Shown here: positions 8,128-14,121 of the stretch, one piece after another
How positions within the stretch are numbered: the stretch's first letter is position 1
Layout: each line of letters begins with the position of its first letter
Assembly (NCBI GenBank): GCA_020061995.1
Contig: JAGUXE010000193.1
Coordinates: forward strand, 1 to 14,121
Direction of reading: 5' to 3'
DNA length: 14,121 bases
Source of the DNA: Ignavibacteriales bacterium
GTDB lineage: Bacteria; Bacteroidota; Ignavibacteria; Ignavibacteriales; Ignavibacteriaceae
Program-made: the position numbers and the translations under genes
The notes under the pieces: generated by a model
Told to the model about the DNA's origin: nothing
Databases searched by the model: none
What the model saw: only the letters and a program-made list of their open reading frames with translations

Positions 8128-8508
8128 ATGTCACTAAAATTTCTTGTCGTTGATGATTCGGTTACCATGAGGCGCATAGTAGTTAATTCTTTACGCAATC
8201 TCGGTTATGAAGATTTAGTTGAAGCAGGTGATGGCAGAGAAGCATTAATGAAATTATCCGGTGATGATGCTATAAATTTTGTAATTACCGATTGGAATAT
8301 GCCGGTCATGTCAGGTTTGGAACTTATAAAATCCATAAGAGGCGATGATAGAACCGCTAATATGCCTGTATTAATGGTTACAACCAGAGGTGTTAAAGAA
8401 GATATAATAGATGCACTTAAAGCACGTGTAAATAACTATGTAGTAAAACCTTTTACTCCTCAAATTTTAAGAGAAAAGATTGATCAGATTTTAGCATCTG
8501 TATCTTAA
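8128..8508 (+). CDS. cheY: CheY, chemotaxis response regulator (second of two)
   Basis: Single receiver domain of 126 residues, strikingly similar to enteric CheY at its key motifs: FLVVDDSVTMRRIVVNSL (5-22), ITDWNMP with phosphoacceptor Asp55, PVLMVTT with Thr85, and NYVVKPFTP with Tyr104 and Lys107. The acidic pair is Asp9-Asp10. The usual MDG after the acceptor loop reads MSG here (Ser62). This is the better candidate for the motor-binding CheY. The adjacent cheZ, a CheY-P phosphatase, supports that. AGAGGA at 8117-8122 precedes the ATG, and the gap from the previous receiver gene is 18 nt. The two receivers differ at many positions, so this is not a recent duplication. Confidence 0.95.
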   Translation: MSLKFLVVDDSVTMRRIVVNSLRNLGYEDLVEAGDGREALMKLSGDDAINFVITDWNMPVMSGLELIKSIRGDDRTANMPVLMVTTRGVKEDIIDALKARVNNYVVKPFTPQILREKIDQILASVS

Positions 8509-8511
8509 CCA

Positions 8512-9282
8512 ATGGGAAACATTATGAAACAAGCAACTAATATGAATAATCTTTTTGAAAAATTGCATGACTTAAAGTCTCTTTTTATTTATGGCGAAAA
8601 ACTCGTCCCTATAATTCAAAGTCTTGTCGATTTTATGAAGGATACGGTTCCACTTCTCGAAAACATTAATCATTCTATTGCAGACAGCACTTCAAAAATA
8701 CCAAAAGCGTCGCACCAATTGACTAATGTTACAAGCGCTACTGAATTAGCAACAACCGAGATTTTGGATCTGGTTGATGGAGTTACAAATGAAGTCAGGG
8801 GAATCGAAAAAAGTCTGAGATCATTATTAAGTAGCGAGGATGAAAAAGAAAAACTATTCGAATCATTATTCCCATTCATAAAAGATAACGCTGAAGCAGT
8901 TAAACTGTTTGAAGAATACAAATCAAAATTTAATACGGGCACCACTCTCAAATCATTATTTGAAGGCTTGAATACCATAAAGGATCAGGCTTATAATATA
9001 ACACTTTCGTTACAGGTTCAGGATATAACGGCACAACAACTCGCAGCAGTAAATCATTTAATTGAATCAGTGCAAGAAAGATTATCGGGATTAGTTTCAG
9101 ATTTGGAAGTAAATCAGATAAGAGACTTTGGAAATCTCGCAATGCCTGTTCCGGAAGGAGTATCTTTTGATCCTAATGCACGTTATTCTAAATCAGATGA
9201 GAACCAACAGAATGTTGATGTAATAATTAAGAGTCAATTAGAAAATGCATCACAAGATGAAATCGATAAACTCTTTTCATAA
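8512..9282 (+). CDS. cheZ: CheZ-type CheY-P phosphatase
   Basis: All-helical protein of 256 residues (252 from Met5). The diagnostic segment is LQVQDITAQQLAAVNHLIES (167-186). Its QDITAQ corresponds to the QDLTGQ of E. coli CheZ, where Asp143 and the catalytic Gln147 act on phospho-CheY; here the equivalents are Asp171 and Gln175. Upstream, the TNVTSATELATTEILDLV stretch (71-88) matches the CheZ region before its hairpin (VTMTEQAAERAL type). The C-terminus ASQDEIDKLFS (246-256) resembles both the CheY-binding tail of CheZ (ASQDQVDDLL) and the FliM N-terminal CheY-binding peptide. The first ATG is 3 nt after the cheY stop with no ribosome site; Met5 (8524) has GGGAAA upstream and may be the true start. 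Position directly after cheY fits the role. Confidence 0.9.
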   Translation: MGNIMKQATNMNNLFEKLHDLKSLFIYGEKLVPIIQSLVDFMKDTVPLLENINHSIADSTSKIPKASHQLTNVTSATELATTEILDLVDGVTNEVRGIEKSLRSLLSSEDEKEKLFESLFPFIKDNAEAVKLFEEYKSKFNTGTTLKSLFEGLNTIKDQAYNITLSLQVQDITAQQLAAVNHLIESVQERLSGLVSDLEVNQIRDFGNLAMPVPEGVSFDPNARYSKSDENQQNVDVIIKSQLENASQDEIDKLFS

Positions 9283-9297
9283 TTTGGAATAATCAAA

Positions 9298-11172
9298 ATG
9301 AACCAGATGCTTGTTGATCCGGAAATGGCGGAGATAGTCGATAGTTTTATTGTAGAGACTAAAGAAATACTTGAAAATCTTGATGTAGATTTAATGCAAT
9401 TGGAAAAAAACGCAAATGATCTGGATCTTCTTAATCAAATATTTCGTGCATTTCATACAATTAAGGGAACATCCGGTTTCCTTGGGCTTGATCGCCTCAC
9501 CAAAGTAACTCACAGATGTGAAGATATTCTCAATAAACTACGTAAACAGGAAGTTCAGCTAAATTCTACAATTATGGATGCTATTCTTCTTTCTTTCGAC
9601 AAGATAAAAAGTTTATTGGTATCTATAGAGTTAAATAAAAGTGAAGATGTTCCGATTGAAGATACCGTTGAAAAACTTAACCTTCTTATTCAATCATTGG
9701 AAAGTGGTAATAATGGTGAAGATGTTATAATAAAGACGGAAGTTAAAGAAAAACCAAAAACTCCGGCTCTCAAAAAAATTCCAAAACCTAAAGCTGTTAC
9801 AAAAAAGAAACAAAGTGTTAAAAAAACAAATTCTATTAAAAATAATGACGCAGTTCTTCAAATTGAAAGAGAATCAGTAGAAGAAGATTCTGATGAAATA
9901 CAGCAAGAAGAACTAAAATCTGTCCCGGTTCAACAAGTGAAAGAGAACACGGAAGAGCAATCCAAATCAACACAAACAAAAGCCTCTGAAAACACTATTC
10001 GTGTTGATGTGCAAAGGTTGGACGACTTATTGAATATAGTTTCTGAATTAGTGCTTGGAAGAAACAGATTAGCTCAAGTTAATTCTGAATTTGCAATCGA
10101 GAATGAAGGGGCAAAATTATCTCGGGATCTTGCTGATGCCACAAAACAAATTGATTTGATGACAAATGAACTTCAGCTTGTTGTTATGAAAACAAGAATG
10201 GTTAGAATCGGAAAAGTATTTAATCGCTTCCCACGATTGGTCAGGGATCTTTCTAAAGAGACAAATAAAGAAATACAATTAATCATTAAAGGAGAAGAGA
10301 CCGAATTAGATAAAACGCTTATCGAAGAAATCAACGATCCTCTTGTTCACCTAATCAGAAACTCGGTTGATCACGGTGTTGAACTTCCGGAAGTAAGAAA
10401 AAAAGCGGGTAAAAATCCACTCGGCACAATCACTCTCTCAGCCGAACATGAAGGAAATAACATAATCATTTCTGTTGAAGATGATGGCAAAGGAATTGAC
10501 CCCGAAGTCATAAAAGACAAAGCTGTCTCTAAAAAATTGATTACCAAAGAAAAAGCGAAGGAACTTTCACGGCAGGAGGCATTAAATTTAATTTTTCTTC
10601 CCGGATTTTCAACTGCTGAAGTTGTAACTAATGTTTCGGGTAGAGGCGTGGGAATGGATGTTGTAAAAACTAATGTTACTAAGCTGCGCGGAATAATAAA
10701 TATTGACTCAAATCCCGGTTTCGGTTCTAAAATAATAATCAAACTTCCATTGACTCTTGCAATTATTCCGGGTATGATTGTTAAAGTTAGAAAAGAGATG
10801 GTTGTTATTCCGTTAAATTCTGTAATTGAAGTTGTAAGGGTTCATTCTGATAATATTAATACTATAAATCAACACGAAGTTATTAAATTGCGTGATACAG
10901 TTCTTCCTTTAATTTCAATTGACGATCTTTTGTATAAAAAAGATAATAAAGCCGAATTGCATATTTGGCAATATGTTGTTGTGGTGGGTATTGCAGAAAA
11001 AAAATTCGGAATAAAAGTTGATAAATTGGTAGGACAAAAAGAAGTGGTGATTAAATCTCTCGGTAATTATTTAGGAACCGTTCACGGTATAGCAGGTTCC
11101 ACAATTATGGGAGATGGTACGGTTGTAATGATTCTCGACATCAGTGAACTTATTCACAAAATAGCAGAGTAA
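9298..11172 (+). CDS. cheA: CheA, chemotaxis histidine kinase
   Basis: Kinase that autophosphorylates in response to MCPs and passes phosphate to CheY and CheB. Domains in order: P1 phosphotransfer (about 8-135) with phosphoacceptor His53 in AFHTIKGTSGFLG; a long charged linker (about 137-232) in place of a recognisable P2; P3 dimerisation (about 233-300); P4 ATP-binding (about 305-485) with N-box HLIRNSVDHGVE (Asn355), G1 EDDGKGID (394-401), G2 GRGVGMDVV (448-456) and LPLTLAI; and P5 CheW-like regulatory domain (about 488-624), ending with GIAGSTIMGDGTVVMILD. The linker is rich in Lys, Glu, Gln, Ser and Pro with Lys-Pro repeats and no hydrophobic core. At 624 residues it is somewhat short for the family, consistent with loss of P2. 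The start has only a weak TTGGA upstream, 15 nt after cheZ. Confidence 0.96.
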   Translation: MNQMLVDPEMAEIVDSFIVETKEILENLDVDLMQLEKNANDLDLLNQIFRAFHTIKGTSGFLGLDRLTKVTHRCEDILNKLRKQEVQLNSTIMDAILLSFDKIKSLLVSIELNKSEDVPIEDTVEKLNLLIQSLESGNNGEDVIIKTEVKEKPKTPALKKIPKPKAVTKKKQSVKKTNSIKNNDAVLQIERESVEEDSDEIQQEELKSVPVQQVKENTEEQSKSTQTKASENTIRVDVQRLDDLLNIVSELVLGRNRLAQVNSEFAIENEGAKLSRDLADATKQIDLMTNELQLVVMKTRMVRIGKVFNRFPRLVRDLSKETNKEIQLIIKGEETELDKTLIEEINDPLVHLIRNSVDHGVELPEVRKKAGKNPLGTITLSAEHEGNNIIISVEDDGKGIDPEVIKDKAVSKKLITKEKAKELSRQEALNLIFLPGFSTAEVVTNVSGRGVGMDVVKTNVTKLRGIINIDSNPGFGSKIIIKLPLTLAIIPGMIVKVRKEMVVIPLNSVIEVVRVHSDNINTINQHEVIKLRDTVLPLISIDDLLYKKDNKAELHIWQYVVVVGIAEKKFGIKVDKLVGQKEVVIKSLGNYLGTVHGIAGSTIMGDGTVVMILDISELIHKIAE

Positions 11173-11174
11173 AG

Positions 11175-12248
11175 TTGTTGCGCAAAATTAAAGCGGTAGT
11201 TATCGATGATTCTGCATTCATGCGGAAGTCGTTATCTATCATGTTGGAAAGCAGCGGTGAAATTGAAGTAATCGGTACGGCAAGAGACGGACTGGAAGGT
11301 TATAATCTTGTTAAATCTTCTATGCCCGATATCGTTACTCTTGATATTGAAATGCCTAAAATGGACGGGTTAACAGCTCTTCAAAAAATTATGAAGGATT
11401 GCCCGGTTCCGGTTATAATGGTTAGTTCTTTGACTACTGAAGGAGCTGATTCAACTTTAAAAGCAATGGAGCTTGGTGCAGTTGATTTTATTCCGAAGGA
11501 ATTATCTTTTGTTAATATAAATATCATCAAGATTAAAGAAGACCTTGTCCGTAAAGTTAAAGAAATTGTAAAACAACGATCATTAACCGAACGGTTGAAA
11601 CGGTTAAGAAGCATTTCAAATAAATCAACTACAAAAACAAGCTACACTGAGCACGACAATAAACCCCTTCCCAAAATCTATTATAAAGCTATTGCACTTG
11701 GTATATCAACGGGCGGTCCAATGTCACTCCAAAAAGTAATACCGCTTCTCAAAAAAGAAATGTCAGTTCCAATGTTCGTTGTACAGCACATGCCGCCAAA
11801 ATTTACAAAATCATTAGCTGATCGATTAAACGGAATGAGCAATGTTGAAGTTCGCGAAGCAGAAAATAATGAAGTTGTGAAAAATGGGTTTGTTTATATT
11901 GCCCCGGGCGGTTTTCACATGACGTTAAAGAAAACTTCGATGAATCAACTATTAATAAATATTTCTGAAGAACCATCTACCACACTTCATAGACCCTCGG
12001 TTGATGTTATGATGAATTCAGTAGTTGAGGTGTTTGGTAAATCGACTCTTGGTATAATTATGACCGGAATGGGAAAAGACGGTTTTGAAGCTGTTAAAGA
12101 GATTAAAAATCTTGGAGGTCATGCTTTTGCACAGGATGAGGAATCTTGTGTTGTATACGGAATGCCAAAAGCTATTGTAGATGCCGGGTTTGCTGACCTT
12201 ATTCTTCCCTTAGAAAAAATTGCCGATCAAATAAATAAAGTAGTGTAA
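11175..12248 (+). CDS. cheB: CheB, chemoreceptor methylesterase/deamidase
   Basis: Removes methyl groups from MCP glutamates when phosphorylated by CheA. An N-terminal receiver (about 5-125) has Asp11-Asp12, phosphoacceptor Asp57 (VTLDIEMPKMDG), Ser84 and Lys108. A linker of about 45 residues follows. The C-terminal methylesterase domain (about 168-357) has catalytic Ser178 (GISTGGP), His205 (VQHMPP) and Asp302 (TGMGKDG). The start is TTG: in frame, the nearest upstream stop is TGA at 11145-11147 and there is no ATG or GTG between it and the receiver's first strand. The first in-frame ATG would delete the Asp pair. TTG at 11178 is an alternative. The gene starts 2 nt after cheA, suggesting translational coupling, with AGAG at 11166-11169 as a poor ribosome site. 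Confidence 0.95.
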   Translation: MLRKIKAVVIDDSAFMRKSLSIMLESSGEIEVIGTARDGLEGYNLVKSSMPDIVTLDIEMPKMDGLTALQKIMKDCPVPVIMVSSLTTEGADSTLKAMELGAVDFIPKELSFVNINIIKIKEDLVRKVKEIVKQRSLTERLKRLRSISNKSTTKTSYTEHDNKPLPKIYYKAIALGISTGGPMSLQKVIPLLKKEMSVPMFVVQHMPPKFTKSLADRLNGMSNVEVREAENNEVVKNGFVYIAPGGFHMTLKKTSMNQLLINISEEPSTTLHRPSVDVMMNSVVEVFGKSTLGIIMTGMGKDGFEAVKEIKNLGGHAFAQDEESCVVYGMPKAIVDAGFADLILPLEKIADQINKVV

Positions 12249-12252
12249 TACG

Positions 12253-12501
12253 ATGGAAAATGAATTTAAAGAACCGATTTTTAATGAAATGAAATATACT
12301 CCTAGCGGAAGCAGGAGCAAGCTTATTAAATGCCAGAATGCCGCTTTTGAAGGTAAAGTAAAAATATCAATCGACGATGAAGACGCAGACGGCATTAAAG
12401 TTATTCTTCGAAAAGATGAAAACGAAAACATCAGAGAGATTAAATTCGTTTGCAGTTGCGGTCATACAAAATCATTAATCCTCGACTATTCTGAACAATA
12501 G
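12253..12501 (+). CDS. Small cysteine-containing protein closing the che operon, function unknown
   Basis: I do not recognise this 82-residue protein. It is acidic and soluble, with no signal peptide or membrane segment. The N-terminal 25 residues are polar. A beta-rich middle (AAFEGKVKISIDDEDADGIKVIL, 30-52 region) is followed by a strand ending in FVCSCGHTKSLILDY (65-79). Cys67, Cys69 and His71, with Cys27 further upstream, could form a small zinc-ribbon-like metal site; this is inferred from spacing alone and only one tight knuckle is present. It begins 4 nt after the cheB stop with no clear ribosome site, so it is probably translated by coupling. Its place as the last gene of the operon suggests a link to chemotaxis. 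That the ORF is a real gene is supported by this position and by codon use resembling its neighbours. Confidence 0.7.
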   Translation: MENEFKEPIFNEMKYTPSGSRSKLIKCQNAAFEGKVKISIDDEDADGIKVILRKDENENIREIKFVCSCGHTKSLILDYSEQ

Positions 12502-12533
12502 CAATATTTTTCTTCCCGAATTGTGTTTACTTC

Positions 12534-12557
12534 ATCAACAAAAGTTTCTTTGTTGAT
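12534..12557 (+). terminator. Hairpin terminator candidate for the che operon
   Basis: A perfect 9-bp inverted repeat (ATCAACAAA at 12534-12542, TTTGTTGAT at 12549-12557) has a 6-nt loop and is followed on the + strand by TTATATT, 32 nt after the last + strand gene. The stem is AT-rich and the T tract imperfect. On the - strand the following bases are not T-rich, so it probably serves the che operon rather than the convergent gene. The rest of the gap 12502-12632 shows nothing else convincing. Confidence 0.5.
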
Positions 12558-12632
12558 TTATATTCGTTTGAGCAAAGTTCTTACAAATATCACCGCTTGA
12601 ATTATTTGTTTTATTTCTGAATTATTCAAAAT

Positions 12633-14121
12633 CTATTTTAACAATATCATTTTTTTTATGTCGGTAAATACCGGTTGGTTGTTTATGTTTATTACCTGAA
12701 GTTTATAGATGTAGATACCAGTAGCTATATCATTATTATAACCCGTTGACCATTCCGGCATTCCGTCACTCCGCTTGCCTCTTGAATCAAATTCTTTTTC
12801 GTAGTAGCCTTTATCCTGCCAGCCGTTTACCAATACTTCTACTATTTCTCCTTTTATGTCATAGATGTATAGTTTTACATATCCTCCTTCTTTTAGCCGA
12901 TACGGGATTATTGTCCTTGGATTAAATGGATTCGGATAATTATTCAGTAGTTTGTATTCTTCTAAAACCAAAGGGGGAAATTCTGCATTGCCGGTTATTG
13001 TTACGGTTACTTCTTCTCCCGGGGCTGATTGATTTTCGGTTGAGTCTATGGCTGTTACTAAATAATAATATTTTGTCTCGCTGTTTCTGTAGGGAAGGTT
13101 TTCTCTGAATAGTGTATCTGTTGTTGAACCTACTAACTTTGTTGAGTCATAGATAAATCCGGTTACAGTATCTCTGTATATTCGGTAGTACTTAAAGTCT
13201 GCTTCTGTGTTTTTATTCCATTTCAGTAATATCTGTTTCTCCTCATACACTCCGGTTATGCTTCTTGGTGGTTTTGGGGCTAAGTCTTGATAGGTGTATT
13301 TTTCTCCGTAAGGTCCGCCGAACAGTCCTATATCACTTCTTGTTCCATCTTTATCCAATATTTCGGGATCACCGGCATCTATTAACCGTGAGTACATTTG
13401 TAAATGAAAGTTTAAGCTGTCTTCATTTACAAACATAGGGTTTACCGATAGATTTGTGCTGTCAGGTGTAAAACCTGAGTAATTTGTTCCGTTGTTCCAT
13501 GAATTATTATACTTTACATCCGGAGCTTCCGCACCTATTAATCGGAATCCATTTTCATTACTTATTACAACATTATTCCTTATTGTTCTTAAATGACGGG
13601 CTGCTATTCCAATACGAAAATTTATTGCTACATTATTCTTTACTTCAAATGGTATATAACCGGCTGTAAATCCATAATAACTAAGATCACTTCTTCCTAT
13701 TAATAAATTATTATATATCTTACTTGTTCCGGTACTTGCCATCGCAATTGCATCTCCATACTCTCCTTTTACCATTATTGTGTTATTAAATATTACTGCT
13801 CGTGCACCTAAGGTTGTTACTACGCCTTTATCTCTTACATTAAAAAAATTATTATATATCGAATCAATTACTATTGTACTCGACCCTGCTACATCGATAC
13901 CCGTCGTTACAGTTTCAAATACATTATTTTTTATTGTTAAAAATGCATCAGCTGTTATTATTCCAGCTCCGGCTATTGAAAATTTATTGTTTTTTATCTC
14001 TCCATATATAGGATTGCTGGCTGTCAAAGCATATATCCCGGTTCCTCCTCCGGAATAATATTCCCTCACTATTATTGAAAAACCCTCTATTGAACATTTA
14101 TTCCTAAAGATTATTGTGGCG
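12633..14121 (-). CDS. Secreted beta-helix/fibronectin III protein with type IX secretion tail (N-terminus outside window)
   Basis: C-terminal part of a large secreted or surface protein. The frame stays open to the right edge (upstream codons read …NKCSIEGFSIIV), so the GTG at 14069 is internal, not the start. Numbering from that GTG: a right-handed parallel beta-helix covers about 1-200, seen as an Asn-Asn ladder (KNN, YNN, FNN and similar) every 20-25 residues. It closes with LIDAGDP…DIGLFGGPYG (229-255), a common ending of such pectate-lyase-like helices. A fibronectin III-like domain covers about 265-358 (KPPRSITGVYE, ILLKWNKN, YYYLVTAID). The type IX sorting domain covers about 372-478, with LLNNYPNPFNP (374-384), VKLYIYDIKGEIV and GIYIYKLQV. 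No catalytic residues for a polysaccharide lyase are evident in this part. It is convergent to the che operon and probably unrelated to it. Confidence 0.88.
   Translation of the reverse strand, partial: ATIIFRNKCSIEGFSIIVREYYSGGGTGIYALTASNPIYGEIKNNKFSIAGAGIITADAFLTIKNNVFETVTTGIDVAGSSTIVIDSIYNNFFNVRDKGVVTTLGARAVIFNNTIMVKGEYGDAIAMASTGTSKIYNNLLIGRSDLSYYGFTAGYIPFEVKNNVAINFRIGIAARHLRTIRNNVVISNENGFRLIGAEAPDVKYNNSWNNGTNYSGFTPDSTNLSVNPMFVNEDSLNFHLQMYSRLIDAGDPEILDKDGTRSDIGLFGGPYGEKYTYQDLAPKPPRSITGVYEEKQILLKWNKNTEADFKYYRIYRDTVTGFIYDSTKLVGSTTDTLFRENLPYRNSETKYYYLVTAIDSTENQSAPGEEVTVTITGNAEFPPLVLEEYKLLNNYPNPFNPRTIIPYRLKEGGYVKLYIYDIKGEIVEVLVNGWQDKGYYEKEFDSRGKRSDGMPEWSTGYNNDIATGIYIYKLQVININNQPVFTDIKKMILLK

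Noticed and set aside
8670..9142. Antisense frames of 102 and 64 residues opposite cheZ
   Set aside because: The plus strand carries an unambiguous CheZ with its catalytic motif and tail; the antisense frames show nothing recognisable.
13484..14058. Plus-strand frames opposite the beta-helix gene
   Set aside because: Their composition reflects the repetitive Asn/Ile-rich codons of the minus-strand protein; they show no domain and no ribosome site.
14067..14069. GTG as the true start of the type IX-secreted protein
   Set aside because: The frame continues upstream to the window edge with beta-helix-like sequence, and there is no signal peptide after this GTG.
1..14121. CRISPR arrays, tRNA or rRNA genes, insertion sequences, attachment sites
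   Set aside because: I saw no direct-repeat array, cloverleaf-like sequence, transposase or terminal inverted repeats on either strand.

Overview
The window is AT-rich bacterial DNA holding most of a chemotaxis gene set. The organism is probably a member of the Ignavibacteria/Melioribacter lineage (Bacteroidota-Chlorobi group). This rests on the type IX secretion C-terminal tail (YPNPFNP motif) on the last gene, the phosphate-selective-type outer-membrane porin, and the stand-alone TonB C-terminal-domain protein. The taxonomic call is inference from protein style, not from a marker gene.

Layout. Bases 1-5255 (+ strand) are a sensor and envelope block: the 3' part of a methyl-accepting chemotaxis protein (MCP) cut by the left edge, an OprO/OprP-like porin, a short secreted TonB C-terminal-domain protein, and a complete second MCP with a periplasmic four-helix-bundle-type sensor region and stacked HAMP-like modules. 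After a 201-bp non-coding gap with weak hairpins and an isolated TATAAT, bases 5457-12501 form a tight + strand operon: HEAT-repeat protein, cheR, a CheY-like receiver, cheY, cheZ, cheA, cheB and an 82-residue cysteine-containing protein of unknown function. Gaps inside the operon are 2 to 18 nt. A hairpin at 12534-12557 follows it. The right end (12633-14121, - strand, convergent) is the C-terminal part of a secreted protein, cut by the right edge: a parallel beta-helix, then a fibronectin type III-like domain and a type IX sorting tail.

How the genes fit together. The MCPs should drive CheA autophosphorylation. CheA would phosphorylate the two CheY-type receivers and CheB. CheR and CheB would set receptor methylation, and CheZ would dephosphorylate CheY. 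No cheW, cheD, cheC/cheX, flagellar or pilus gene lies in the window, so the coupling protein and the motor must be encoded elsewhere. The least explained parts are the HEAT-repeat protein that opens the operon, the small cysteine protein that closes it, and the presence of a CheZ-type phosphatase outside the Proteobacteria, where it is classically described.
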